The translations under genes were made by a program, and so were the position numbers. From Lacticaseibacillus porcinae (GTDB lineage: Bacteria; Bacillota; Bacilli; Lactobacillales; Lactobacillaceae): DNA of 64,000 nt. Location: contig NZ_RHNS01000003.1 of assembly GCF_003946305.1 (NCBI RefSeq), forward strand, positions 124,001-188,000. The letters are read 5' to 3'. Positions 43,901 through 52,581 of this stretch are shown one piece after another. Within the stretch, counting starts at the first letter, position 1, and every line of letters starts with the position of its first letter. The notes under the pieces are model-generated. The model had not been told where the DNA came from, did not search any database, and saw only the letters and a program-made list of their open reading frames with translations.

Positions 43901-46691
43901 TGCTGTTGCTTGGAAAAAGATCTTTCCAGTTAGAAACTAGCCCATCCGTACTCCAAAGGCTTTGAATGATCCCATACCCATCTTTATCAGAAGTTTGGGT
44001 ACTGCCTGTCATTGTTTCTGCAGTCTTTGGGAACGAAGTCGTGGTTCCTGGGGTGTAGATGATACCACCTAAACCCTTAAATTGGGTAGTGTCAGTCCCC
44101 GTTCCGGTATAGACCGTCTTAGGATTCAACACTGGCAACTTAGCACCACTGATAGTGGTCCCAGCTGTGTTCGTTGAATCATTGAATCGTGCTGAGTCAA
44201 CATATTGGATCTTCATGCCGGAATCGCCGCCACCAGGAGTTTGCGTCACTGGATCGGCAATGACGAGCTGACCATTTTCAACTTTTGCTAACTTGTCTGA
44301 GCTAGTGGTGCCAGTCACGGTATCTTGGGTCATGCCGACAGCCGTAAACCCTGTACCCTTCTTCCATTTTGCATAGTACCCATTGCTATTACCGATCAAA
44401 TATTTATCGGAAGTAGGTGCTTGGGTTTCGGTGATATGGAAAAGACGGTCTTGCGTACGACTATCCTGCTCAACTGTTTTAGTCAACAAACCATTAGCAT
44501 CAGTTGACTCTGGCGCGGTATTAAGTGGATCAGAGGTATTATTCAGTTCTTCAATCTTGAATTGTGCGCCGCTCAATACCTTCGTAGGATCGGATTGATC
44601 GACTTTTTTGATGATGACATTTTTATCAGCATCCACGAATTTGTGAACCCGCAACGTTAAGACTTGATTGGTTTTGAAATTTGTATCGTCTGAATTTGTG
44701 ATTGTAGCTGCATCGTGACCATCATAGGTCGTGCTTGTTTTATCTAGCTTCAAGTAGTCAGTTGATGGATCCAAGGAAAGTCCGGAAAAATCCAAGCCTT
44801 CGAGAGAATAGCCCGAAGGAAGATCCTCCAACCCAACAAACGATTCATCACCATTTGCCCAGTAGAAAGGTCCGTTCTCAGTCGACTTAAAATCACTTGG
44901 GAATAAATCGCCAGGAGCGCCAGTGACGTCATCAGTTTTACCAGTCATCGAAGTGTCTTGAAGACTATTCTTCATGGTTAACGTCACGCCATTAACTGGT
45001 TTGTTGAACTGGTCGACAACTCGAACTTTCTTAACATGGTAAAACTTGTTGATAATTTGAGTGCCAGCTTTTATAATACCGCTCCCAGTGTCAATGTCCT
45101 GAGTGTTAACACTCCAAGTGTTCGGAATTGACTTTCCTGCGGCCTTGTCTGTATCGTGCAAAGTGATCTTACCATCGGCGCTAACTGAGAAAGTTGGAAT
45201 CCCATCAGGCATATACCAATCTTTACTTGCCCAAGTAGTGTCAATTCGCTTGTAGCGCGTTGGATCAGTAGTAGACAGCGGGTTATATTGATGCAATGTG
45301 TAAGTCACACCAGGTGACAATTGTTGTTGCGTACCAGGTACAATGGAGCCATCAGCAGCGATTTCATGGAAGTTTTCAAATGCACTGAGCCGGCTTGAGT
45401 TAGAAGAGGCTGCAGTCACTTTAAAATCTGAAAATGGAAGTTTCGCAACAACCCCTTTACGTAGCGTTAACATGTCATTACCACTAACATCGGCACCGCC
45501 ATCCGCGGTGGAGTAATTCGTATAAGCAACGAATGAGTATACATCTTTCTTAGTTTCTGGATCTTGTTCCTCCATATAAAAGAATGGAAAATCTGATAAG
45601 TATGGAGGCATTGCAGCACCAGTATCGAATGGTGCTGCATATTCAGGGGCCATTGATAACTGCGTAGCATCCACGGTAGGATCCGGATTAATTGTGATAT
45701 TAAGGCCACTCCCATCGGTTGTCCCAAGAGAGCTATCCGTTGACGACAAATAGGTCGGCGTTAATGTCGCCACGCCACCAGGCAAGAGCGCCGTCGAACT
45801 TTCAGCACTCATGGCAACCATCCCAGTCTGTGTCGTTGTGACGCCGTTACTCCAGACAAAATGAATTTCACCACTAGGATATTCCCAAATTTGGAAGTCG
45901 TTGGCGCTTTTATCAGTCTTGACGTATGAGTAAATCTTAACAGTACCACTCGTACCACCGGGGACATACTGTTGGCCATTCGCATCAGTTGCCGAACCGC
46001 TTTGTACGTCGTACCCACGGCTTTTTAATAACGTAGCAGTGGCTCCAGAATCAAAAACCAGATACTTAGACATGTGCGATCCGATACCAACTTCTTGCTG
46101 CGTTGAGGTAGCGGGTTTCTTCGATAAGTCATCGCGTAATTGCAAGTTGACTTGGTCGTTAATGTTAAATGTCGTCTTGTTGTCCAAGGAGGTTATTTGC
46201 AAGCCACCAGGAACTGGAGTGGTCACAGGTTTAGGGACAACTTTGACAACAGCTGAATTCGAGGGATTACGGAAATATAAATCCGTTTGGGATATATTTG
46301 CGGTTGCGTTAGTAATTCCTGCTTTTACTGTAAACGTCAGCTTTGCTGGCCAATACGGGGAAGCATTCCACGGGTCAATCTTGATATGGCCGGCAGTACG
46401 TGAATTGTCGGCTTTGTCGGTAACAGTGCCACCATAAGTCGAAACTTTACCGACAAAGTTTAATACACTAGTATCGTAAGTCAAATAAAAATTATCGTCA
46501 TTCGTCCCGGTGACGGAAAGAGTCACCGTATCGCCAGCATGATACTCCGTCTTATCTACAGTTACAGAGTTCGTCACCGCCTGTGTCCCGATCAGTGGCG
46601 CCAGCCCCATTTGCGCAAAAATCGTCACAATTGTCGCGAAGATGTAGGCGAATCGAGCCACCATACTCATATGTGATTTATGTTCTTTCAT
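40971..46691 (-). CDS. Giant WxL-domain surface protein with SpaA-type repeats
   Basis: A 1906-residue secreted adhesin-like protein. A signal peptide lies in about 1-37 (ARFAYIFATIVTIFAQMGLA). A cohesin-like N-terminal domain (about 40-150) is followed by a large middle region, then three SpaA/Cna-B prealbumin-like repeats opening with IIKKVDQ (about 692), ITIHKQS (about 1144) and ITIKKVN (about 1261). Each ends with an E-x-x-AP motif (ITETQAP, IKEVKAP, LHETVAP), the Glu fitting isopeptide catalysis. The C-terminal WxL domain (about 1690-1906) has SGWQLKM and ends ISWDLVVAQ. There is no LPxTG, so wall attachment is non-covalent. The ATG at 46691 has GGGAGG upstream. Own promoter. Confidence 0.92.
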   Translation of the reverse strand: MKEHKSHMSMVARFAYIFATIVTIFAQMGLAPLIGTQAVTNSVTVDKTEYHAGDTVTLSVTGTNDDNFYLTYDTSVLNFVGKVSTYGGTVTDKADNSRTAGHIKIDPWNASPYWPAKLTFTVKAGITNATANISQTDLYFRNPSNSAVVKVVPKPVTTPVPGGLQITSLDNKTTFNINDQVNLQLRDDLSKKPATSTQQEVGIGSHMSKYLVFDSGATATLLKSRGYDVQSGSATDANGQQYVPGGTSGTVKIYSYVKTDKSANDFQIWEYPSGEIHFVWSNGVTTTQTGMVAMSAESSTALLPGGVATLTPTYLSSTDSSLGTTDGSGLNITINPDPTVDATQLSMAPEYAAPFDTGAAMPPYLSDFPFFYMEEQDPETKKDVYSFVAYTNYSTADGGADVSGNDMLTLRKGVVAKLPFSDFKVTAASSNSSRLSAFENFHEIAADGSIVPGTQQQLSPGVTYTLHQYNPLSTTDPTRYKRIDTTWASKDWYMPDGIPTFSVSADGKITLHDTDKAAGKSIPNTWSVNTQDIDTGSGIIKAGTQIINKFYHVKKVRVVDQFNKPVNGVTLTMKNSLQDTSMTGKTDDVTGAPGDLFPSDFKSTENGPFYWANGDESFVGLEDLPSGYSLEGLDFSGLSLDPSTDYLKLDKTSTTYDGHDAATITNSDDTNFKTNQVLTLRVHKFVDADKNVIIKKVDQSDPTKVLSGAQFKIEELNNTSDPLNTAPESTDANGLLTKTVEQDSRTQDRLFHITETQAPTSDKYLIGNSNGYYAKWKKGTGFTAVGMTQDTVTGTTSSDKLAKVENGQLVIADPVTQTPGGGDSGMKIQYVDSARFNDSTNTAGTTISGAKLPVLNPKTVYTGTGTDTTQFKGLGGIIYTPGTTTSFPKTAETMTGSTQTSDKDGYGIIQSLWSTDGLVSNWKDLFPSNSIAYVLRNAIATNTIPTSPAIKYQLLADTDQQKQATATPASGYYNLGSTLVISGNGTVVKVQNAATGAKYSSKYRDNPVQKDNTGNTAKIQLYKVKHVYVEDTAGKPVNNVSVNFASKDGMTGMTATTGKDGTGSLAPTDGTFIFPNDAQLLQSVKQGDTAMVGADGSALTSTNGFSFSIADGQASTDKISAATTGKNVSISPDGQTVNITVQAPTTITIHKQSKDNAATSLAGATFKVWADGDEANAVNESTATNSDGNTTVTLPKPATNNHYYIKEVKAPSTPTQYALDPNKYGFTWTAQGQVTAVDDTTTPISKGTNGALNFADAVANNPITIKKVNTSNTALSGAQFTLTESNTSGTPLNSAPMFTQTTGSDGLATFEQSTTSADQHFYLLHETVAPAQYARGDDAVIGYKDGKVNVVLPGPKATTLPLTMQADGSLTYTDQLAPMPDRTIQVRKVVKDGTTPTLSVVNKPMQATLTSVNDSTKKYTLNVDASTGNATISESNVSGNTWSGLAKAMGYSGVPDPSTPADTFWLTLDPMDAKYSVPVRRKVSLSWDRKNGGFTLSTPQADDGMVDDASTDGSVGTGNLRMLLRRDTLIARANASTTGETTLPLLPNAQFTLTYWVNGSVAATQYIKTNDQGVAVLQAPITMEDGSQFPINQDVDVQITQTDGTHVDGYQDFTATGYLVYNSSLGYTVPATDPVTNKTTPPETNVDPQFDPDTGLPNTSGNGGLSYTQDSSKVVGVQYGYGGTQLIVPFTQESSVTLTAAPQVMNFGKASRSASDQSLSLVSTGDTSPNWADFDTTKLNSDAQTDGTITDDSSVDTTGAHYLKASVLQKGDYESGWQLKMAMSALTSQNDPEDTIPESYVSMAAPTVYRTTDSADTNSPTTDLHMGMAANTVYMTGSAPADGEIPDLTQNASAKDLVNSGTGTSAPGTYDIRWLTSGIKMHLPKLSGTLNTSYHSTISWDLVVAQ

Positions 46692-46770
46692 CGTAATCAT
46701 CCTCCCAATTGCCCGACATATATTCATCTTTAATTCTACAAAAAAACGTCACAATTACCGTGCAACCTTT

Positions 46771-46799
46771 ATAAAAATAATTTATTTTTCTGGTGTCAA
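46771..46799 (-). promoter_or_regulatory. Promoter of the giant WxL gene
   Basis: Minus strand TTGACA (46794-46799), 17 bp, TTTTAT (46771-46776), in an AT-rich gap after the sortase gene. Confidence 0.65.
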
Positions 46800-46869
46800 A
46801 ACTTGCATTTTCGAGTAATTGTCTACAATTTAGCATCAACTAAAGTAAAAATATGTCTGGCGGTAAAGC

Positions 46870-47553
46870 TCACACATTTTTCTCGATCAACGCTTGCAGC
46901 GACTTGGGCACTTCAGAAAGTTTGGCCGTCGCGGTCAATCGCGCTTGCACCGCCAAACGCCCAGTCCCATCGTCATCACAAGTCACAAGCGTCAACTCAG
47001 GGTTTTCCGTCGCGTTGAGGATCGACACCGCGGTGGCTTTGATGTAGTGGCGTTCGTAAATTTGATACACATACACTTTCGACATGTCAGAAATATACAC
47101 TTGCATGCCAACTTGCGACTTCACCAATGGGCCGAATAAGACTTTCTCGTCGTTTGCCATGTGATGGCCTGCCAGCGCATAGTTACCTTTACCCATTGTT
47201 TGCCCTGGATTAAGTGTGCCTGCTGCAAAGGCAAGTTGTGGGTTCCCCACGCCTAAGACGATCGGTAAATTCAAATCCAGTTCTGGGATCACCATTTTAC
47301 CGACGGCTGCGACTTGATGTTTATTCACCGCTGCTTGACTCAAGCTTGCCAATGACAACGGCTTGACTTGATCGAAATTATAGGTCGGCTTTTGCTTGTG
47401 GATCGCAGATTTGACCGTGGTTTTCGTCACCGTCACCGTATTATGCCGCACGACCCATGCGGACATCGCATCTTGGGCAAGATACAACCCTAATACCACC
47501 AACACCGCGACTAAAACGGTTGAGATCAATGCTTGTTGCCAACGTTTACTCAT
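46870..47553 (-). CDS. Class A sortase
   Basis: A 227-residue transpeptidase. One N-terminal membrane anchor (about 8-30) precedes the sortase barrel. Catalytic His is in LAGHHM near residue 128, Cys in TLVTCDDDG near 195 and Arg in GRLAV shortly after, the class A pattern. It would cut LPxTG signals between Thr and Gly and link proteins to lipid II. The gene overlaps the upstream unknown gene by eight bases. The LPQTG protein at 48202 is an obvious candidate substrate. Confidence 0.92.
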   Translation of the reverse strand: MSKRWQQALISTVLVAVLVVLGLYLAQDAMSAWVVRHNTVTVTKTTVKSAIHKQKPTYNFDQVKPLSLASLSQAAVNKHQVAAVGKMVIPELDLNLPIVLGVGNPQLAFAAGTLNPGQTMGKGNYALAGHHMANDEKVLFGPLVKSQVGMQVYISDMSKVYVYQIYERHYIKATAVSILNATENPELTLVTCDDDGTGRLAVQARLTATAKLSEVPKSLQALIEKNV

Positions 47554-48100
47554 CTGCTTTCACCTGCTTTAATGTCCATGGCTTAATGGTTTTACGTTGA
47601 TCTTTGCCCACCATCATGGAAACCGGGCGATTCCGACTTTCTAAGCGGTAAGTGCTGACGATGGTGACGGATTCTTTTGCCTTCAACAAAATATCGGCAT
47701 TTTCTTGATAGTTCTGCATCAAAAAGCTCAGTTGTCCGCTAGCCACATCAGTCTTAGCTAAGACACTGGTGGTCCCAGCGTTCGTTTGCTGGGCAAACAC
47801 CACATTTGAGTCTAAGACATATTGTGGCCACGCTGATTCACCACCGGTGTTTTTCAAGCGATACTTCACCACGAGCGTTGGTCGCTTCAAGAAGTCGACG
47901 GCATATTCAAACTGAAAGTCAGACAGCCGCAACGTTGAGCTACTAGTTTTTTGGGCGACTTTGGGCACACCGACGACCACTTTTTGCGGGGTGACTTGCT
48001 TTTGGGCATACCAGCCGTAACCAAGCTTCGCTAAAGCAATCAGGCTGAGCATTAAGACGATCCCTGCTAAAATTAAATTAATTCGTTTCCAAACACGCAT
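47546..48100 (-). CDS. Membrane-anchored extracellular protein, DUF5067-like
   Basis: A 184-residue protein with one N-terminal membrane helix (NLILAGIVLMLSLIALAKLG) and an external beta-rich domain (FEYAVDFLKRPTLVVKYRLK, then ESVTIVSTYRLESR) that resembles immunoglobulin-like DUF5067/DUF4352 domains. I do not recognise a defined function. AAAGGGG precedes the ATG at 48100. It overlaps the sortase start by eight bases, so the two are coupled and probably work at the same place in the envelope. Confidence 0.78.
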   Translation of the reverse strand: MRVWKRINLILAGIVLMLSLIALAKLGYGWYAQKQVTPQKVVVGVPKVAQKTSSSTLRLSDFQFEYAVDFLKRPTLVVKYRLKNTGGESAWPQYVLDSNVVFAQQTNAGTTSVLAKTDVASGQLSFLMQNYQENADILLKAKESVTIVSTYRLESRNRPVSMMVGKDQRKTIKPWTLKQVKADE

Positions 48101-48153
48101 GCTGGTTTCCCCTTTATCCGGCAAGGTTGATTCTACTATTCGGGTGATAATTG

Positions 48154-48194
48154 AAAAAATGAGCGCTGAATACCACGATCGGCTCCAACGCTCA
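48154..48194 (-). terminator. Terminator after the LPQTG gene
   Basis: TGAGCG and CGCTCA (48160-48194) close a stem of the minus strand followed by six T. Confidence 0.7.
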
Positions 48195-48201
48195 CTTCTT
48201 G

Positions 48202-48636
48202 TTATTTGGCTAAGTTACGCCCGTTCTTCAACACTTGCCACCCCATCATCAGACCCATCGCGATACTGATCATGACTAGCACGATCGGCATTGTTTCAGT
48301 CCCTGTTTGTGGTAAGCTTGTGCGTCCGCTGGTCGCTGGAAGCGACGTCCGCTTGGTCGAAGACGACGTTGCGGTCACCTTCGTCTTTTCAGGTGTCGTA
48401 TCAACGACAACGGTTTTTTGACCTGTTGAAGGCTTGGCATCATTCGCCACCTCGCCGCTTGTATCCGACAGTGGTAAACGCGGATTATTGGGATTTAAAG
48501 TTTGATGGGTAAAGCTGACGACTGCTGACCCAGTTTCATTAGAATCTGCAGCTACAACTGTACTCCCAACGCTCGCAATGCCGAACAAGATGGCGAAAAT
48601 CAACAAGAATCGCTTCGAGAAGTTATTCTTTTTCAC
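48202..48636 (-). CDS. Small LPxTG-anchored protein
   Basis: A 144-residue surface protein. A signal peptide (1-30, KRFLLIFAILFGIASVGS, cleavage near VVA-AD) is followed by a short Ser/Thr-rich region and a sortase signal: LPQTG at about 109, a hydrophobic helix (MPIVLVMISIAMGLMMGW) and the basic tail KNGRNLAK. The exposed part is only about 80 residues, so it may be a wall-bound stalk or a partner of the WxL proteins. It overlaps the upstream DUF916 gene by 14 bases. Confidence 0.88.
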   Translation of the reverse strand: MKKNNFSKRFLLIFAILFGIASVGSTVVAADSNETGSAVVSFTHQTLNPNNPRLPLSDTSGEVANDAKPSTGQKTVVVDTTPEKTKVTATSSSTKRTSLPATSGRTSLPQTGTETMPIVLVMISIAMGLMMGWQVLKNGRNLAK

Positions 48637-49666
48637 GGTGGTTTGCCTCCTTTCGCCTTTTAACTAAGAGCACGATCACGATGATCAACAGTAACAAGAT
48701 AATCGCCAAGATGAGGTATACCCACCATGGGATATTCAATTGAGATAAGTTGTAGCGTGCGGCATCAACTGTCGAAATATGGAAATTCCGACTGAAATTC
48801 CAGACTTTAGTCCCTGAGAACTGCGGATCTGTAGTCGTGTATTTCACATGCATGGTGTAATCACCAGGAGCGACCGCACCATCCCAAGGGGTCTTCACTG
48901 TCCATGTGGAGTTAGGAGCTGCCGAAGCGGCATTCACTGTCAAAGCCTTCAAGGTCCGATTTTGTCCTTGCTTCGTCACACGCGTACTGAGTTTCCCGTT
49001 CCGCAACATCGATGCCTTGTAGTTTTGCAATGTTGCCGTGACTGCAGTGCCAGTAAAATCATTGACCACACCAACTTGTTTTAATCGCAAGTCAGGCTGT
49101 TCGCTAAGCCCGTTAGAAAGCCGTACAGCTACAGCGTACCCATACGTATTGCCAATCCCAGCTTGAGTTGACTTCTTAACTACTGGGCTGACACGAATCG
49201 CCCCTAAGATGATTCCTCTGAATTTCTGTGTAGGCATCGTTATCGGCATATGAAACAAAGCAGTTGATTGACCAGGAATTGTGAGTTTATGATATGCGTC
49301 AGGGATCTTGATCAAACTCGATAGTGGATGAGCTAAAGATGAATCCTTTGGTTGTGTGGTATTAGCGTATGAGATTTGTGAGCCAGTACTAGTTGTACTA
49401 GTGATAGCTTGCATATCCACAACGATCGCCTTTGTACCCTTATTCGCCAGCTTCATCTGTAGTTCTGTTGATTTGCCTGGTTGGATCTCCAAGTCATAAA
49501 AAGCAGTATTGGCATTCACCTGATACGGATTTTTAACTGGGATCACTGACAATGGCACTTCTTCATAACTTTTGCTCGAAGCCGCATTGACACTGTGACT
49601 TGTCCCAATGACTACTCCAAATATTGCAAGTAGTACTGGAAGCCACCAAAGTTTGATTTTTCGCAT
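48623..49666 (-). CDS. DUF916/DUF3324 cell-surface protein (second copy)
   Basis: A 347-residue protein of the same build as the one at 39852: signal peptide (1-28, WWLPVLLAIFGVVIGTSHSV), DUF916 domain (VNANTAFYDLEIQPGKSTEL), DUF3324 domain (about 165-290), a membrane helix (about 310-332) and a basic tail RRKEANHREKE. It should hold WxL proteins at the wall. The start at 49666 has GAGGG close by; an upstream TTG at 49687 is possible. It lies in the operon between the small WxL gene and the LPQTG gene. Confidence 0.88.
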   Translation of the reverse strand: MRKIKLWWLPVLLAIFGVVIGTSHSVNAASSKSYEEVPLSVIPVKNPYQVNANTAFYDLEIQPGKSTELQMKLANKGTKAIVVDMQAITSTTSTGSQISYANTTQPKDSSLAHPLSSLIKIPDAYHKLTIPGQSTALFHMPITMPTQKFRGIILGAIRVSPVVKKSTQAGIGNTYGYAVAVRLSNGLSEQPDLRLKQVGVVNDFTGTAVTATLQNYKASMLRNGKLSTRVTKQGQNRTLKALTVNAASAAPNSTWTVKTPWDGAVAPGDYTMHVKYTTTDPQFSGTKVWNFSRNFHISTVDAARYNLSQLNIPWWVYLILAIILLLLIIVIVLLVKRRKEANHREKE

Positions 49667-49749
49667 ATCCCTCACACTTTCTACCAAGTTAGTCCACTTG
49701 TGGTTCTCCCCAAGACTAGTTGGTATCTACAGCTTACAACGACTTTGAG

Positions 49750-50766
49750 TTAGGCACCAGGAGTAACTGCTGCATCTAATGAAGTAGTAGGTACTGCAGA
49801 AAGTGTCCAGTCGATAGTTGCCTTGTATTGACCAACCGTTGCAGCATTTGGAATGCTCAAGGTAACATCTTTAGTTGCCCATTGTTGTTGAGTAACACCC
49901 TTTTGCTTTGCGCCTACAATGATGTTGGTGCCTGCGTCGTTAGTGGAATCCAAGATAACCTGCTTGTTTTCGTCTTGGACGATTTTTTCACTTGATTCTG
50001 CCCATGTCTTACCATTTACAAATGCTGAAACACCATTTGCTAAGATAATCTTGGCCCCAGTCAAGCCTTCCTCATTGTCTTTAGTGGTGAAATGACTCAG
50101 CTTTGCATTCAAAGTCCATGCAACGTTTGGATCTGCAGTCACGTTAGTTTCTTGAGCGAAGATTTTGCCCTGGAACTGTTCAGTATTTGTGACGCCTTTA
50201 TCATCAGTGGTCGTAGAAGTCCCGAAGTCAGTGGTCTTTGTCGTGCTACCGTTAAATGTGGCATCCGTACGGGTATCGTTTTGTGCATCCTTATAACTTT
50301 GATCGCCAGAAAGGAGTTGAATTGTTTGTGCAGTACCAGTCGATGCGTTAACACCAAAGTTCAAAGTGTTAGGAATGGCATCCAAAGTCAACGTCCCAGT
50401 TTCATTGGTAATATTAGGGTTGTTACCTTCATCGATTGGTTTAACCGGAGTGTCAGGATCGCCAGGTGTGACAACTGGGTTACCATCCTTGCTAGTTGTG
50501 ATTTCAACATATGCATTACCTTGTTCAGTTACTTTGCCATCTGTACTGTTAACGCCTTGATGAGCAGCTTTAGCAGTGGTAGTCGTGCCAGTTGTAGCAC
50601 CAGTATCAGTCGTGCCAGTAGAATCAGTAGCACCAGAAGTGTCGCCAGTTTGTTCTGTACCAGTTGGATCCACAGTACCGGCAAAAACAGTGCTACCTAC
50701 AAAGCTACCGCCTAATACTAAAGCAGAGAATAAAGCTGCTGCGGATAATTTAGTTTTGTTAGTCAT
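49750..50766 (-). CDS. WxL-domain surface protein
   Basis: A 338-residue secreted protein. The signal peptide (MTNKTKLSAAALFSALVLGG, cleavage near VFA-GT) is followed by a Thr/Gly/Asp-rich stretch (about 30-70) and the WxL domain (about 120-338), beginning TLTLDAIPNTLNFG, with NVAWTLNAKL and IDWTLSAVP as the two WxL motifs. It binds peptidoglycan non-covalently. GGAGG lies nine bases before the ATG at 50766. It is the first gene of the cluster WxL - DUF916 - LPQTG, a standard grouping, with a long leader in front. Confidence 0.92.
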   Translation of the reverse strand: MTNKTKLSAAALFSALVLGGSFVGSTVFAGTVDPTGTEQTGDTSGATDSTGTTDTGATTGTTTTAKAAHQGVNSTDGKVTEQGNAYVEITTSKDGNPVVTPGDPDTPVKPIDEGNNPNITNETGTLTLDAIPNTLNFGVNASTGTAQTIQLLSGDQSYKDAQNDTRTDATFNGSTTKTTDFGTSTTTDDKGVTNTEQFQGKIFAQETNVTADPNVAWTLNAKLSHFTTKDNEEGLTGAKIILANGVSAFVNGKTWAESSEKIVQDENKQVILDSTNDAGTNIIVGAKQKGVTQQQWATKDVTLSIPNAATVGQYKATIDWTLSAVPTTSLDAAVTPGA

Positions 50767-51101
50767 GATATATTCCTCCATTGTGTGTATGTTGAGAAGC
50801 CCAACCCTTGTTCAAGTTTCGAACAAGTTTTAAATATTTAATTTATGCTTTTAGTATATCCACAATTTCGTCACAAATAATTCATGATTTAATAAAATCC
50901 TTTTGATGATTTGGAAAGTATAGTTCTTTAACTCCTGATTTGTGCATACAATTCAGCGTTTTACGGGGTCAATCGGCATGTTTGCGGTTAACACACGTTT
51001 TTCATGTACAGATGTTGATACATTGCAAGCGAATCATTCCATAAAAGATAAATTAGAATTCAATGCGAATTTGTCCCTACAATCTGAAAATGAGCCCATA
51101 T
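50767..51101 (-). promoter_or_regulatory. Leader and promoter region of the WxL cluster
   Basis: No gene is visible. On the minus strand TATACT (50853-50858) is a likely -10 with a weak -35. Between it and the ribosome site lies the hairpin CTTGTTC/GAACAAG (50807-50813 and 50821-50827), a possible operator or mRNA-stabilising stem. The rest is AT-rich. Confidence 0.4.
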
Positions 51102-51130
51102 AAAAAGGAGACTGCATACGTCTCCTTTTT
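51102..51130. terminator. Terminator of the Mga-like operon
   Basis: AAAAAGGAGAC pairs perfectly with GTCTCCTTTTT, loop of seven, right at the stop of the Mga-like gene. Confidence 0.92.
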
Positions 51131-51131
51131 A

Positions 51132-52565
51132 TCATCCCACATCATTCAAACTGTTTTGCTTTTCCACTAAGGTTTGGATCAAGCTTTCACGATATGGTGA
51201 GAGGTCCAAAGCATTGGGATACCAAGTGAAATCCGGCTGTTCTTCTTGCAAGCTATCGGCATTGCCGATCACTAAGTCACATTTAGAATCGCTGACCCCA
51301 GCCACCCAAGGCACACAGTTGATAAAGCCAGTTAATTCTTGATAACCTTCGCTTCTTGGATCAACAGACAACCGCACGTGCAAGCGACGATGATGCATGA
51401 CACTGTCTAAATATGGGGCAATCAATGGTCCCATGGTGCTGATAAATCGCGGTTCAAACTTCCGAAACGCTTCAAATTCTGAAGTCTTAGGCAGGCTTGC
51501 GACCACTTGGCTGAGCAATTGTTGAAGCTCTGCAGACACTGGGATCACTGGCCCGCCAACATAATCATGGGCTTGTGGCGTCGGCCCTTCAGCGATCAAG
51601 AACCCGCTGATCACCCGCAACAAGTTTAAGTACAGATCATCGCTTAAATCACCACATTCTTTTCGATAAACTGCAGCGACTAAAGTATCGATCACGATCG
51701 ATGAGGCATCGTCGGTCAACAGTGCCAACTCAACTGCCGCAGCTTCTGGGACACGGGTTTGCATGTCAAACCGTGACTGGCTGATTTGGAAGAAGTTGAA
51801 CGCTGCGACATCCACCGGCATAAACGGTGGCCGTACACACCCAGCTCGCAAATTATGTTGCTTCACTTTGCTGTCAAAAGCACGCAAGCTTTCAGTCGGA
51901 CGGATCCGCGCTTGTTTGCCGACCCGCAAGTGGCTGATAGCCAAGAAATACAGTTGTTGTAGATGGGTCAACGGCCGATCAGCGACGATTGTGATCGCCG
52001 CAAATTCATCTTCCAGCTGCTCGCGATCAACAGTGGCAAATGGCCATTGAGTTCCGCGGTACGCCCACCAATACATGGTGAACAAGAAGTAGCGAATGTT
52101 GATCTCATCGCCGTCAAAGGCAAACTTGGCAAGCTTTAACTTCAACCCGAATTGCTTAAGCAGATCATTTAATGGTTTGAGCTTCCGGGAAATTGTTGAG
52201 CGACTGACGAATTCTTGATCGCAGAATTGCGAAGGACTTGGACTTGGTGATTTGATCACATAATCGACGATGCGATAAACCAAGGAATTTTGAACCAAGT
52301 ACGCGCGATAAGCATCTAAACTTAATGGTAAGTCGACGCCTGCTAACATCGCCGTGCGAACATTTTCCCGAGAGACGCCGGATAAATCAACGAGATCATC
52401 CAGCAATTCTTGAAAGACGTTATAAGTTGGTTGATATTTACTATTTAACATCACCGCTAAATCGGTGATGGTGACATCTTTAACGTAAGGCCGCGACAAC
52501 ACGGTATAGAGTTGGTACTTCAACCAGTCAGCACGTTCTAGAAATATTTGGGCATAATCGATCAA
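51132..52565 (-). CDS. Mga-like transcriptional regulator
   Basis: A 477-residue regulator. The N-terminal winged-helix region (VLSRPYVKDVTITDLAVMLN, then YNVFQELLDDL) is followed by the Mga HTH segment with VSRSTISRKLKPLNDLLKQF near 120-140, a PRD-like helical middle and a C-terminal EIIB-like part (about 385-470). The start is TTG at 52565 because AAAGGAGGTG lies six bases before it; an ATG at 52592 would place that site inside the gene. It is the last gene of a three-gene set and lies just before the WxL cluster, which it likely controls. Confidence 0.85.
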   Translation of the reverse strand: MIDYAQIFLERADWLKYQLYTVLSRPYVKDVTITDLAVMLNSKYQPTYNVFQELLDDLVDLSGVSRENVRTAMLAGVDLPLSLDAYRAYLVQNSLVYRIVDYVIKSPSPSPSQFCDQEFVSRSTISRKLKPLNDLLKQFGLKLKLAKFAFDGDEINIRYFLFTMYWWAYRGTQWPFATVDREQLEDEFAAITIVADRPLTHLQQLYFLAISHLRVGKQARIRPTESLRAFDSKVKQHNLRAGCVRPPFMPVDVAAFNFFQISQSRFDMQTRVPEAAAVELALLTDDASSIVIDTLVAAVYRKECGDLSDDLYLNLLRVISGFLIAEGPTPQAHDYVGGPVIPVSAELQQLLSQVVASLPKTSEFEAFRKFEPRFISTMGPLIAPYLDSVMHHRRLHVRLSVDPRSEGYQELTGFINCVPWVAGVSDSKCDLVIGNADSLQEEQPDFTWYPNALDLSPYRESLIQTLVEKQNSLNDVG

Positions 52566-52581
52566 AGTGCCACCTCCTTTT

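Noticed and set aside
50092-50715. Plus-strand 207-codon frame inside the WxL gene
   Set aside because: Antisense to a clear WxL protein; Cys/Ser-rich shadow composition.
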